64,000 bases of DNA, taken from NCBI GenBank assembly GCA_963921425.1, contig OY992840.1:6450501-6514500 (forward strand). The letters are read 5' to 3'. Made by a program: the position numbers and the translations under genes. The DNA is from Dryas octopetala. Its lineage: Eukaryota > Streptophyta > Magnoliopsida > Rosales > Rosaceae. Below the pieces are notes generated by a model. That model saw only the letters and a list, made by a program, of their open reading frames with translations. It searched no databases and was not told the origin of the DNA. Below are positions 35,479 to 46,492 of the stretch, piece by piece; positions within the stretch are counted from its first letter, which is position 1; the number at the start of each line of letters is the position of its first letter.

Positions 35479-38400
35479 TTACGGCTCTTCAGGTTGACCC
35501 TCAAATTTTTCCTCCTCTTCGTTTTTGGTTACATTGGAAGGGATCAAACCCTCTTCTTCTTCCTTTTGGCTTTCAGATTCACCTACATTTTTCTCACTAT
35601 ATTTTAGAGTAAGTGGACGGCCCATCAATTCCTGCCAAAGACAAAGTGTTATGCTGTCATTTGGAATAGAGATTTCAAATGTAAGGAAAATATTTAATAT
35701 TCTATCGTTAAATGGAATGTTAACAACAAATAAGTATTAAAATTTGTTTGGAAGGTAATTGAAGAAAGAGAAACTTTTTTCTTTAACATACTTGATATTT
35801 AGAATCAAATGATTCATTGCTAAGTTATTTTAAATTTAAAATGTTACATTGCATCCAGTCATTTCAAATACAATGTATAGCTCTCCCACCATTGTAGACT
35901 GATGTCAACATCTATATCCCTTCACTTAAATTCTTGCATTCAAATGCACCATTAAGGTATTTCTTCTTAATCAAACATGATTTGCTAGTAACAAAATGCA
36001 AGTAATTACATGTGAATAATCTAACTAAAACCAACTACAATACTGAACTTAATATACATGTGCAAGTATTTCTTCTCTCTCTCTCTCTCTGTGATACATT
36101 GAATCTTGAATTATGGTTCTTCCAGCTAATGTAGAATTATGGTCATAATCCAAATCCCTTGTTGTTAGAATATAAAACAAAGTTGGCTTGCATCCTAATG
36201 GCAGGAGATCCAACATATGAATCCTTGCAATTGCACATGTGAGGAAGAGTGTTAGAATAATATAATGTCAGCCCACATCCTATAATTAAGCTTTTGGGAA
36301 TAATGGTAATCAAACCTTATCACTTCTCTTAAATCCTCACATCCAAATATAGTATACACCATTAGGTATTTTTTTCTTAATCTAAAATGATTTTCTAGTG
36401 TAACAGAGCACTGATCATATGTGAATAATCTAACTTAAAACAGTTAGAATACTGAACTTCACAAGTGTATTGTTTCAATAGTTTGGTTGGGGAGGGGAGA
36501 TTAGGTGTGTGGTGTGGTTCTGCTCTCTCTCCCTCTCCCTCTCCCTCTCCCTCTCCCTCTCTTCGAACCAAGAGTAAAATTACCACATACGTAAGTAATA
36601 AAATTTTCTCTAGTATAAATGCATACACCCAGAGTACTATAGACGCATGTGCAAATAAAAAATCTAGGCTAGAGTTTATCTTTTGAAAGGTATAAAGATA
36701 GAAAACTAATTTATATCACTTTAGTAACCAAGATAACAACAATCCATTGAAGCCGATAATTTCAATAAGTATCATCCAATGTTGAGCAGGGTAATACAAC
36801 AAAAGAATGAGAACGACTGACAAAGTTGATAAAGTTTGCTTACCTTCCCATTCAAAGAAGACATTGCAGCCTCTGCTTCCTCCTTTGTAGCAAAAGAAAG
36901 AAATCCATATCCACCAGATTTCCCTGTAGGGCCATCAAAGACAACCCTCGCTGAAACTGGAACTTTAAAATTTTCAGAGACAAATTCTCTGAGATGGCTT
37001 GATCGTATTTTCCATCCCAAATTAGACACGTAAAGCTTATAGCGTGTCTCTCCAGCATGGGGGTTGGGAGGACGCGGTGATGGTTTCTTAAATTGCTTTG
37101 CAAACTCTACCTTGATTGTTCTACCCGAGACCTCCTGAATCAAATAATCAAATGATGTGAAAATATGTTTCCAGATGCATGTAAATTCAGATACGATAAT
37201 TGGTAGTTAACTTGTTTCAATGTTAATCATCACGTCCTTCTCTACAGAACCAGATATCTGCAAAAGATTCTTCAATATAAACTGATTATTAGCAGACTCA
37301 TTTAGGATATACACCATTTCAAATGAGTCAAAAAAGAAAATGATAAGGGAACAAAAGTACAAAAAATTTCCTAAGAAACAATGAATTCCATTGGTTTGGC
37401 CACTTCAAGTCAAAGGTGTCTCTATTGCATGTCACTTCAATCTCCTAAATTTCATTCACCATTGAACCTAAAACCAGAGGAAACTTTGTAACCCCATTAG
37501 GGCCATAACTTGCAACAAAGACAAGGAGGAAAAATTTGATTCTATTAGAAGTACCCTAGAAAATGTCCTTCACAAAACAAAGTCACTTATGGTTTTATAG
37601 AAGACAGTCCCAAATCAAACTGAATTGCCAGTAAGTAATCATGTATACGTGCCAAATATCGGAGTACAATGCTTTTGATGCGTCAATTAAAATTTCTTTA
37701 GAAACTAAAATTGTTACTCACGTACCAACAACGCCCCCAAAGATGAACAACTAAATAAATTAAGCAATTGAGCAGAGAAAACAACAAGAATAGATCCTTT
37801 TCCCAACTATTTGGGGTGAGCTACACGAATTTCAGTCCTCCGTTCTATCCTATCCTATGTCATATTTTATACTCTAACATATCTTTCATAATTTAAGTCT
37901 TTGGGCTTAGCTCAAGTGGAGAGGGAGGGTGGGGAAATGGGTTATGATTAGGATAGGTCATGTTCAATCCCTTCCAATGTAACATATCTTTCCTAATTTC
38001 CCTTCCAATGTAACACATCTTTCCTAATTTATCCACCCACGTTATTATAACTCTTGCCCTTTAAGAACCAGCATTTGTTACAACACAAAATTGAGCATAT
38101 AAACCATTCAGAAACGCATAGGAGTCAAATTAATCAAAACCCATTTGAGAGTACATCATCAATCATAAAATACAAAAAATAACTTACTTGCAAGTGAAAT
38201 TTATCAATGACAGCCTGAGCTTCTTCCCCAGAAGCCATTGTCACAAAGGCAAAGCCTCTGTTCCTCCCATCTTGTTGCTTTATAATCTAAAAATTCAACA
38301 CATATAAACAAAACTCCATTTCAAATTCACAAAAAGACCCAAAAGAACAGATGATCAATTTAAAGAGAAAAGCAAAAGAAAGAACCTCAACGTCTTTAAC

Positions 38401-38763
38401 CTCCCCACATTGGCCAAAGAGGTTCTTGATATCCACCACAGTGAGCGACCAAGGCAAATTCACCACGTAGAGCTTCCTCTTCGGGTTCTGCTGATGGGTT
38501 TGCTCTGCTTTTTCTTCCACTGCATTTTCTTCTTCTGTAATCTCCTCTACCGCAGAGCACATGAGCTCAAAACAGAATTTTCTTGTGGGGTTGTTAAGGA
38601 TGAGTGCGGGTGTTGAAAAAAGGAAATTGTGGGAAATAGGAGTGATAAAATTGGAAACACGAAGCTTTAGGGAGCGTGGTTTAAGGGATGAGAGGAGTTT
38701 AGAGGAACAGGAAGAAGAGGAGTATAGTGAGGAGAGAGACAGTGCAGCTTCAAATGCTGCCAT
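35479..38763 (-). CDS. chloroplast ribonucleoprotein with two RRM domains (cpRNP-like)
   Basis: Four exons on the minus strand, all joined in phase 0: 38763-38386, 38286-38188, 37134-36844 and 35631-35479, giving 306 residues. The donors are GAG|GTTCTT, CAA|GTAAGT and AAG|GTAAGC. The N-terminus (1-67) is Ser/Leu-rich with few acids, like a plastid transit peptide. An acidic linker follows (72-90). RRM1 spans about 97-174 with RNP2 LYVVNLPW and RNP1 RGFAFVTM. RRM2 spans about 192-268 with RNP2 LYVSNLGW and RNP1 GGYGFLSF. The tail is acidic (Glu-rich) and ends EGQPEEP. This transit peptide-acidic-RRM-RRM layout is that of chloroplast RNPs, which bind and stabilise or help edit plastid RNAs. The second RRM is split across two exons, confirmed by ELMGRPLTLKYSE in exon 4. 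Introns 2 and 3 (about 1.05 and 1.2 kb) contain repeats. A foldback transposon sits 126 bp upstream of the ATG. Confidence 0.92.
35930..36466. repeat. pair of ~125-bp direct repeats in RNP intron 3
   Basis: About 35930-36056 and 36345-36466 share CACCATTA...GGTATTT, TTCTTAATC, TGTGAATAATCTAACT and AATACTGAACTT in order. The copies are diverged, so the duplication is old. Confidence 0.7.
36526..36561. repeat. CTCCCT microsatellite in RNP intron 3
   Basis: About six tandem CTCCCT units, pyrimidine-only on the + strand. Confidence 0.9.
37890..38035 (+). repeat. tRNA-derived SINE-like sequence in RNP intron 2
   Basis: An A-box-like TAGCTCAAGTGG (about 37909-37920) and a B-box-like GTTCAATCC are followed by a body with a 31-bp tandem duplication (CCTTCCAATGTAACA(T/C)ATC units, about 37970-38031). 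It lies inside intron 2, antisense to the host gene. Confidence 0.5.
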
Positions 38764-39209
38764 TGTTTTGAATGTTCTGTGACGAGAGGAGAAAGTGGAT
38801 AAGGGGGGATCCGGGTGGACAGTGCCTTTTATATTGCTTGGATAAAATAGTCATTTCTAAACTAATTACATTTCCAATCACTTCTTTAGAGGGCTGCTAT
38901 TTGCACACCCTCTTTTTTCTTTTTGCACACCCCTTTTGAAAAAAAAAAAAAAAGCCTCAAGAAAAAGACCACTTTAACCCTCCCCTCACCCACACACCCC
39001 ATTCCCATCCCCCCCCCCCCCCCCGTACACACCCCTCCATCTTTCTCAAGCTTGCACAACCACGCCCACCACCATTCTCCCTCTCTCTACCATCTCTCCC
39101 GACCACCCCAGCCCCGACCACCCCAGCCCCGCCCCTTCTCACCCCAACCCAGCCCCGACCACCCCAGCCCTCCAGCCACCGCGCGTAGCGGCTTCCAACC
39201 ACCGGCGTG

Positions 39210-39211
<2 letters not shown>

Positions 39212-39278
<67 letters not shown>
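39212..39278. repeat. CT microsatellite
   Basis: About 33 CT units at the centre of the foldback element. A run of 16 C lies at 39009-39024 in its left arm. Confidence 0.97.
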
Positions 39279-39280
<2 letters not shown>

Positions 39281-39288
39281 AGTAGCTG

Positions 39289-39410
39289 GTTCGACGAGCA
39301 CTTGCCGAACGGGTCCTTGATGTTCGGTGGGTACCTACCGAACAACACTCACATCGTTCGGCGGATGCCTGCCGAACGAGTGTGACATTTTCGGCGGGCC
39401 AGTGTCGAAC
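39289..39410. repeat. array of four 22-bp palindromes
   Basis: Imperfect dyads start at 39289, 39322, 39356 and 39389, each 22 bp with arms of the form GTTCGGC / GCCGAAC. They repeat every 33-34 bp. Confidence 0.85.
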
Positions 39411-40019
39411 GGATGCGCAGCTGCGCGCGGGAGGAGAGAGAGAGAGAGGAGGTGGTGCTGCTACAGGGCTGGGGTGCGGGAGGGAAGGAGGTGGTCCGGT
39501 GAGGGGCTGAGTGGGTGGGTCGGGGCTGGGGTGGGCTGTGAGGGGTGGTCGGGGCTGGGTTGGGGTGGGCTGGGGAAGAGAGAGAGGAGGTGGTGCTGCG
39601 GGGGGGTCGGTGCAGGGGCTGAGGGGCTAGGTGGGTTGGGTGAAGGGGGGAGGCCGGAGGGGGAGGGAGGGAGGGGTGGTCGGGTGAGGGGGTTGAGGGG
39701 CTAGGTGGGTTGGGTGGAGGGGCTGGCTGGCTGGGGGAGGGTTGGAGAAGAAGAAGAAAAAAAAAAAACAGGGGGAAGGGGGTGTGAACGTGAGAAAAAA
39801 GAGAGGGAAAGAAAGAAGGGTGTGTAATGAAATGAGGGTATTTTAGTAATGGGTTGGGTGTGTGTTGAGAGATTTTGAATTTGAAGTAAGTGTGTGGGGT
39901 GTGTAGGAGAAAAAAAGAGAAAAATGGTGTGCAAAAAGAAAAAAAAGGGTGTGCAAATAGCAGCCCTTCTTCTTTATTCAAATTTTATATTACATAATAA
40001 TAAACTACATTTTTTGTCC

Positions 40020-40151
40020 ATGTGTGTAGAGCCGACGGTCCGACCGACCGGCCGACCAAATCATCCGAAGCCGACCCAACCCAATAGATGCTGGCTCGAG
40101 TTCGGGTTCCGTCATCCACTGACCGTTGGCACCTGAGCCGACCCGCCAAGT

Positions 40152-40185
<34 letters not shown>

Positions 40186-40415
40186 TCCAAGCGAGAGACA
40201 TAGAGACCTAGACAAGTTGGCAAGAGAGAGAATGGCAGCGGCTGCCAAGCCTGCCATTTTTTTCGACGAGAGAGAGAAGCCTTTAACCCGTCTCCGACCC
40301 GCTCCGACCGCCAACCCGATAGACGCTAGCCCGCTTCGACCGATGGCTGTGCGAGCCCCAACCCGCCCGATGCCTAGTCCTACATATGTGTTGACCGAAA
40401 TTACAAGTAGTCTTT
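40020..40415. other. GC-rich repetitive block
   Basis: Cys-Gly-type words such as CCGACCGACCGGCCGACC dominate, with a GA tract at about 40150-40185. A diverged internal direct repeat is seen (CCAACCCAATAGATGCTGGC and CCAACCCGATAGACGCTAGC). The short frames are low-complexity. It may be a further repeat element next to the foldback transposon. Confidence 0.5.
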
Positions 40416-40589
40416 AAATTTTATGAATTTGGTCCATAGGTTTTATGTCATATGCAATCTTAGGACATTCTGCATTGAAAATGAAAATTTTTCTGAAAAT
40501 GAAAATTTTTCTCAAATTGAAACTAATAACTTGTTAGTCACTATTTTTCTAAGATCATCCAATATTTTGTCAGTCATTCTTTGTGTCAT

Positions 40590-41338
40590 GATGCCCTATT
40601 GTAACGCCGGTATAGGTCATATTTTATCATGTTGCCATTGTCTTCTCATTTCGTCTTCTTTTCATACAGTTTCGTGTACATAGTCAAAACTCACAAGACT
40701 TGCTTCAAGATGGCCACAAAATTAGATGTTTTGACAACCAAGAGGGTGGAATCCAACTCAAGGTGGCGCCAAGTATTGAAATTCAAACAAGAATGAATCT
40801 AGACCAAGATAGGGGCTGAATCAAATCAATCCATCCAATTTTCAGGAATCAAGTCACCAAATTGAAGGCAATCAAGGCAAATCAAGGCAACAATTTGGGA
40901 GCCAACTAATGGCCAACCAAATTGGGATCACACTAGAGTCCTATAAATACCCAAAGGTACTAGAGCAGAAGACACACAACATCTCTACAACGCACTCGTT
41001 ACTAAAATTCCCGTTCTTCATTTCATTCTTGGTCTAGTTTTTAAGTTTATTTCAATTCCGCAATTTATTTCAAGTTTGGAGCTCTGCTGAATCCTCAATC
41101 CAAGACTTTGATATCGATTTTATTGTTTTTGTCATTTAATCTTTAATTTGATGTTCATATCTTTAATTTCATGTTATTTCAATATAATTGTTATTAATAA
41201 TTTCCATTCATATTAAAGTCGATTTAATTACTGATAATAGCATTCAATTTCGTTACATTTTTTGTTATGGGAAGTTTGTTCTTTCTCCTTGGTCACTTTC
41301 ATTTTCACACACACGAAATCGAACACACTATCCTTATC
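40590..41338 (+). repeat. LTR-like fragment
   Basis: A TATA box (CCTATAAATACCC, about 40940) is followed by a leader that becomes T-rich and ends near 41338 (CTATCCTTATCA), like the end of a gypsy-type LTR. No second LTR, coding region or target duplication was identified. Confidence 0.3.
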
Positions 41339-42275
41339 AGGCGGGCATGTGATTCAGATTCCAACTCAGATTAAAAACCTTGCCCAATGCTGGAAAAGAA
41401 TATAGGCCGAGAGGCGGTTCCTTGCTTGGTCGTCCAATTGCTTGACTGGAAGTTAGAACTGCGCAAAATACACAATTCCAGGATGGCCAATTCTGGTCGG
41501 CTTTGTGGCACGCCCTCGCATTCCCCAAAAGAAGGGCCTAGGTGTTTAGGTCGGCCTTTCAAAGGCCGAAAATCGCCGAACAAATAAATAGTTTACAACC
41601 CCAAAAGCCTCATTAGATCAAGATCGGGTTCAACATCAACACCAAAACCAAAGACCACTGCATATGGACAGCCATCTAGCTCCCACATAAGATTTTCAAT
41701 AACTTCAACTTAGAGAAAGAGAAAACAAACCCTTTTCTCCTTCTAGCTATTTTGCTAAGCAGAACCTTTTTGAGCGAAAATAGGTTCGTGATAATGAGAT
41801 TTTGACTAAGGTTTGTTGGGGGCCGGGAATACAAAGTAAGATTATCTCATGATTGTTTCTTTTAGCATTTGGCATTTGAGAAAGAGACGAAGACAGGGGA
41901 AAGTGATTGCCTCGTAAGGGAATAATAGAACAATTAATACAGATATCTTATGGGTTGCAAAGCCAAAATGGGTCTAATGGAAATTTTCTAAGCTACGTAC
42001 TAAAGACTAATTTTTTTGGTTGTTTTCACCTTAATTCACTAGATCATACTTTATTTTTTGTTTCCGACTATGTATTTAACTCTCATATAGAATTACAGTT
42101 TATAATTTTATAGAGTTACACTTTATTAAATGGTACAATATTGTTTTATAGTTTAGGCCTTTGGAGTTTAGAGCTTATGACTTAGTATTTAGGGCTTTAG
42201 TCATTAACCCTAAAGGAATTTGAATATTATTTTAACTAAAACTGCAACTTTTGAGTTGTATTTTATTTAATAAAG

Positions 42276-42613
42276 GGGTTAATTATGGAAACAGTTCGCA
42301 AATTGTACTTTTATATTCCATGGTTCACCAATTTTTTTACGTTACTCACTTCAATCCTGTCTATGAATTTTATTTAAATTTTTGTCAAATATGTGCACGT
42401 GACAATTATTATGTTATAGGCTGATTAGTGACGCTTATGCCCTCCAAAAGCGAGTCACATGCACATAATTGGACAAAAATTCAAATAAAATTGACAAACA
42501 AGACTAAAGTGCGTAACGTGAAAAAATTGGTGGACCATATAATCTAAAAGTAAAATTCACAAACTCAAGTGAGACTCGAGGTAAAGTTTGTAGACTGTTA
42601 CTATACTTAAGCC
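42276..42613. mobile_element. 338-bp MITE with ~130-bp inverted repeats
   Basis: The left end GGGTTAATTATGG and the inverted right end GGCTTAAGTATAG start arms that match for about 130 bp (TTCACCAATTTTTTTACGTTA against its inverse TAACGTGAAAAAATTGGTGG). The flanks TTTAATAAAG and TTTAATAGAG form a 10-bp duplication with one mismatch, as Mutator-type elements leave. Confidence 0.8.
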
Positions 42614-42919
42614 TTTAATAGAGTTACACTTTTTTTAGCTGGTGTACGTAATTTTTAAAAATTTATATCTTACTTAAATGTGTTCAAGATTTTACAATGT
42701 TGATGAAAGTGATTAGAAAAATTGCAAATAAGGTTTCGGTCTAAAAATTTAATGTGATAAGGACTATAGCCTAATTTTCCCTGAATTTAATTACTTCCTT
42801 AAATCAATGTTTATTATATGTGGAGGACATAGCCACAACCTCGCCTGCAGTTGCCATAGCCCCCATCCTTTTTCAACCTATAATATGTATAGTTAATAGT
42901 ATGCAATATTAAATAAAAT

Positions 42920-43283
42920 GGTTAAATACAAAAATGATTCATGAATTTTACAATGAATCTCAATTTGATCCACTAACTATTAAAAGTGTCAATTTGGTCC
43001 CCAAATTTTTCAAATTATACCAAAGCAGTATAAATGTTAACTTCCATCAAAAAATTTAATAGAAAATGGTATGTACACAACAAGTGACCACATTTTCAGA
43101 GGCATTTCAGTTCGTTCATCACATTTTCATGTGACCAATTCTGTTAATTTTCGAATGAAAGTTAACGTTTGTACTGCTTTGGTACAACTTAGAAAATTCA
43201 GGAATCAAATTTATACTTTTTATAGTTAGTGGACTAAATTGAGAATCAGTGTAAAGTTCGTAGACTATTTTTGTATTTAACCC
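42920..43283. mobile_element. 364-bp MITE with 10-bp target duplication
   Basis: GGTTAAATACAAAAATG on the left is mirrored by GTATTTAACCC on the right, with arms of about 140 bp (CTCAATTTGATCCACTAACT; TACCAAAGCAGTA). TAAATAAAAT is duplicated exactly (42910-42919 and 43284-43293). It is similar in build to the MITE 300 bp away. Confidence 0.82.
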
Positions 43284-43577
43284 TAAATAAAATTTAAGGT
43301 TTTTTTTTTTAAGTCCATTTTTTAAAATGTACTGTTCATCCGGCCCATACGCTACAATAAAATACTGTAGCGGCCCACATTTTAAAAACCTTCGCTACAG
43401 TAGTTTTTTTTTTTTTTTTTCTTTCTTCTTCTTCTTTATTTCAGTGTCAATTAGTACAAAAAAAACATAATTTAAGTAATTTTCATTCCATAAACATGTT
43501 AAATAATAATCAACATAAAACACAAAAAATCAAGAATGAGGCATCCATAATCTTTTGTGTTTTAATAGTAAATATAA

Positions 43578-43860
43578 TTGTTACTATCAAATAGTAACAA
43601 TCACCTATTGCTACTGCCTGACAGTAACAATCACATATTGCCACTACCTGACTATAATAATCACTTATTGCTACTGCTAATCAGTTATTGTTATTGTTTG
43701 ATAATAATAATCACCTATTGCTACTGTCTGGCAATAAGAATCACCTATTGCTATTGTCTGGCAGTGGCAATTAGGGATTGCTACTACTTGCCAGTGGCAA
43801 TCAGGTATTGTTAACAATCACCTATTGCTACTGCCTGAAAGTAATAATTAGGTATTGTCC
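43578..43860. repeat. minisatellite, 30-bp unit, with internal dyads
   Basis: About nine units of the form CAATCACCTATTGCTACTGC plus CTGACAGTAA. Each unit holds an inverted pair (TTGCTACTG...CAGTAACAA), so single strands could form repeated small hairpins. The open frame through it is a by-product of the 30-bp period. Confidence 0.9.
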
Positions 43861-43969
43861 AATGTTACTTGCAATTCATCCACTCAAAAGTATGTCTACA
43901 AACACCATTTTTTAACGCAGCAACTAAGCATCAACAAACATTTTTAAGGTACCAGTGGTGCCATATAAA

Positions 43970-44250
43970 CAACTTATATATTGTTACTGACAAGTAGTAA
44001 CAACCATAGCCCCACTTACATATTCTTACTGCTTGTCAATAACAATCATAGCCCACTCATATATTGTTACTGACAAGTAGTAACAACTATAGCCTCCACT
44101 TACATATTGTTACTAACAAACAGTAACAACCATAGCCTCACTTACATATTTTTACTGCTTGCATAGCCCTCACTTACAATATTAGCCTCACTTATATATT
44201 GTTACTATTTGTCAGTAACAATCATAACAATCATAGCCCCACTCATATGT
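43970..44250. repeat. second minisatellite, ~45-bp unit
   Basis: About six degenerate units of the form ACATATTGTTACTGACAAGT, AGTAACAACCATAGCCCC. It shares the TTGTTACTG...CAGTAACAA dyad with the array at 43578-43860 but has a different spacer. Confidence 0.85.
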
Positions 44251-45188
44251 TTTAATTTAAAAGAAGATAATGCACCCAACTCTTCTCAACCCCAAGCATA
44301 CATTTTATGCTTAAATATTGTAACAAATTAATAATATATTGTGTTCCTGTTGGCAAGCAGTTTAGCAATCAATATAGATATATCAACTTTCACACCAAGT
44401 GAGAGAGAACAATTATTGTACATAAAAACTGAAATAGAAGTTCTACATAAAAAGGTAAAAGCCATAAATTATCTTGTAAAGAAAACAACTAGCAATATTA
44501 TAGCATAAAGAAGTTCAAGGATATTAACAGAAAACAAGGGAGGTTCATCTACTCAACAAAGAAATAAATCTCTACTTTAGCAAACCATTGATCACAAAAG
44601 TTATAATATCCTTTAAGTTTTACATTTAGATCAAGATCGATGAAATAACAAAACATAACTCATAGAAGCAGAATAGCAGATGAAGTGAAGCTGCAACAGA
44701 ATCGCAGCAGTCCATATAATCAATCAAAAGATTTCATTGTCTGCATTCATGAAATCATCATAACCATTTAAAGTATTTGCGGCCAAGAAGCTTCTCAAGG
44801 ACCTGAACCAAATACCTATTCACCACTCAAACATGTAATCAAATCTAAATAAACCAAAATTAAAAATTCTGCAATCAAAAGCATAAAAGGAAAACATAAA
44901 AATCAAAAGATAGTACAACAGCTTAGTGAATTACTGCAAAGCCTTGTAAATTAGTTGACTAACTGAAAAAATCCATGATTCATAAATTAGTCTGGCTCAA
45001 TCCACACCTTTTTTTCCAAAACCAAGAAAATAAGAATAGGACATTAATTTGGAGGTATTATAACACACTTTATCCACACACAATCATATCCATCATAAAA
45101 TGTGATCCGACGAACAAATAATTAAACTTGAAAAATCAAGCAAATAATTCTCGGAGCAAAAACAGGACCCAAAGTGATTTGAATTCAC
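44251..45188. other. gene-free AT-rich region
   Basis: I see no supported gene. The missing later exons of the adjacent syntaxin pseudogene were searched for by eye on the minus strand and not found. Confidence 0.45.
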
Positions 45189-45539
45189 CTTCCTCTAAGC
45201 CAATTTTCGCAGCTTAGGAATTTCCTCCATCAATCGAGCCTTGACCCGATGAACCTGTCATTCATGGCAACCGCAACAGCCCTATTACTATTCAACAATG
45301 CCATATCCGCTTTCTGAACATTTGAACAAAATTAAACACGCATTTTCTGAGCAACCAAACAAAAAATGGAAAGAAAGAGGAACCTGGTGAGCGGCTTGGA
45401 TCTGGTCCTCGAACTGGGCGTAGAGGCGAGCGAAGGCATCGTCGGCGTAGTGGTTGAGCTGGCCCTGCTTCTCGATGTCGTACTTGTCGTATTTCCTGCA
45501 TACCGTTTCGACTCGGGAGAGGATGTCGATGATGCTCAT
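45189..45539 (-). pseudogene. SYP71-type syntaxin (Qc-SNARE) gene fragment, broken
   Basis: Exon 1 (45539-45384) encodes MSIIDILSRVETVCRKYDKY and the following stretch to FARLYAQFEDQIQAAHQ, matching the N-terminus of plant SYP71/72 syntaxins, which act in membrane fusion at the ER and plasma membrane. A 70-bp intron follows and exon 2 (45313-45189) starts KADMALLNSNRAVAVAMND. A one-base deletion near 45258 then shifts the frame; the shifted frame reads KARLMEEIPKLRKLA and meets TAG (45195-45197) where the family has Gln (CAG). The remaining exons, including the SNARE helix and membrane anchor, are absent. The CT-rich leader and the introns are retained, so this is a duplicated genomic piece rather than a processed copy. 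It cannot make a working syntaxin. Confidence 0.85.
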
Positions 45540-45740
45540 TTTCTTTTCCTCTCAGAGAGAGACAGAATCGATCGTCGCGAGAACGAGGAGAGAGAAATGG
45601 AGAGAGATGGAGAGGGAGACGAACAGAGAGAGACAGATAGAGAAGGAGGGAGATAGAGAAGGAGGGAGACAGAGATCAAGTGAGAGACGAAGAAGGAAGG
45701 AGATAGAGAGAGAGAGACGGAGTGACAGACAGATAACGAT
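45540..45740. repeat. GA-rich low-complexity tract
   Basis: Imperfect GAGAGA/GGAGAG repeats upstream of the syntaxin fragment, probably its former 5' leader (CT-rich on the minus strand). Frames here on both strands are low-complexity. Confidence 0.8.
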
Positions 45741-46441
45741 GGAGACGGAAGTGAGGACCGGGTTGATATAAATTGGGCTTCCTTCGAAAATGAAAAAAAG
45801 ACCTGGGTCTTAAAAGTAGTGAAAGCCCAAAATTGGACTTTATAATTATTTACTTTAAAATTTATAATCATGTTAGGAGTGGCCCCCTTCTGTTTGATCT
45901 TCACATTTTGCACCCCCTCCAATAGTTTGGAATCCTAGCTCTGCCCTTGTATATGTGCATGCCTACCTAATGACCATAATTATTTTTAAAATTATTTTCA
46001 TTTTGTCACACCTCACCATCACCACCTGAGCTAGCCCTAGGGGCTTGAATCGTGACTTTTTGGAGTTGGTCTTGTACGATGCAAAATTTCAAGAGGAAAG
46101 AGAACCCGATCCATGTGGATAGATGCACATAAAAGTATTAGTGTACAGACAATTGCTTTCATCTAAATCTTTCCAATGACATAGAGACATTAGTTGCTTG
46201 CAACTAACATGCATCTTTTGTCTCTTCTTTTCTCCCCTTCACCCTGTACAAGGTATTCCTTTTCAAAAAGTGATAGTACTCAAATTGATTAATGGACCTA
46301 TAAAGTTGAAAACGCGCTTTAAAAACCATTATCACTTGCTTTACTATCTTACATGGATCCAAGGTAAGGCACAAAAAAGTGTTGGGTTAATTTGATGATC
46401 ACAAAATCCATCATATATATTTCTAGTACTCCTCATATCTA

Positions 46442-46449
46442 TAAACCCA
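46442..46449 (+). promoter_or_regulatory. possible TATA box of the tetraspanin gene
   Basis: TATAAACC lies 51 bp before the ATG. An alternative, CATATATATTTC, lies about 30 bp further upstream and would give a more usual leader length. Confidence 0.4.
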
Positions 46450-46492
46450 GAAAATCCATACACAAACTTGTAATTCTCTCGATCTCACCAAA

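Larger units (their letters stand above)
38889..39968. mobile_element. 1.08-kb foldback element in the RNP gene promoter
   Basis: The ends GGGCTGCTATTTGCACACCC and their inverse form terminal repeats of about 50 bp with a second GCACACC block. An 8-bp duplication CTTCTTTA flanks it (38881-38888 and 39969-39976). The inverted similarity continues inward: the left arm is C-rich (CCCCGACCACCCCAGCCCC) and the right arm is its G-rich counterpart (GGTCGGGGCTGGGTTGGGG, several copies), so the whole element can fold as one hairpin. At its centre are a CT microsatellite (39212-39278) and four 22-bp palindromes (39289-39410). The left end lies 126 bp upstream of the RNP start codon. Long frames inside it are low-complexity and not genes. 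The 8-9 bp duplication fits a hAT- or Mutator-type transposase. Confidence 0.8.

Noticed and set aside
39349..39981. 210-codon Pro/Ser-rich frame on the minus strand and Gly-rich frames on the plus strand
   Set aside because: They fall entirely inside the foldback transposon arms and reflect its C-rich/G-rich composition.
43578..43814. 78-codon frame rich in Leu, Tyr and Cys
   Set aside because: It is a translation of the 30-bp minisatellite; the period is a multiple of three, so the frame stays open automatically.
43578..44250. CRISPR-like repeat array
   Set aside because: This is a plant nuclear genome, the spacers are not unique, and the units are contiguous minisatellite repeats.
45366..45771. 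Plus-strand Glu/Arg-rich frames of about 100 codons
   Set aside because: They are antisense to the syntaxin exon and run through GA low-complexity DNA.
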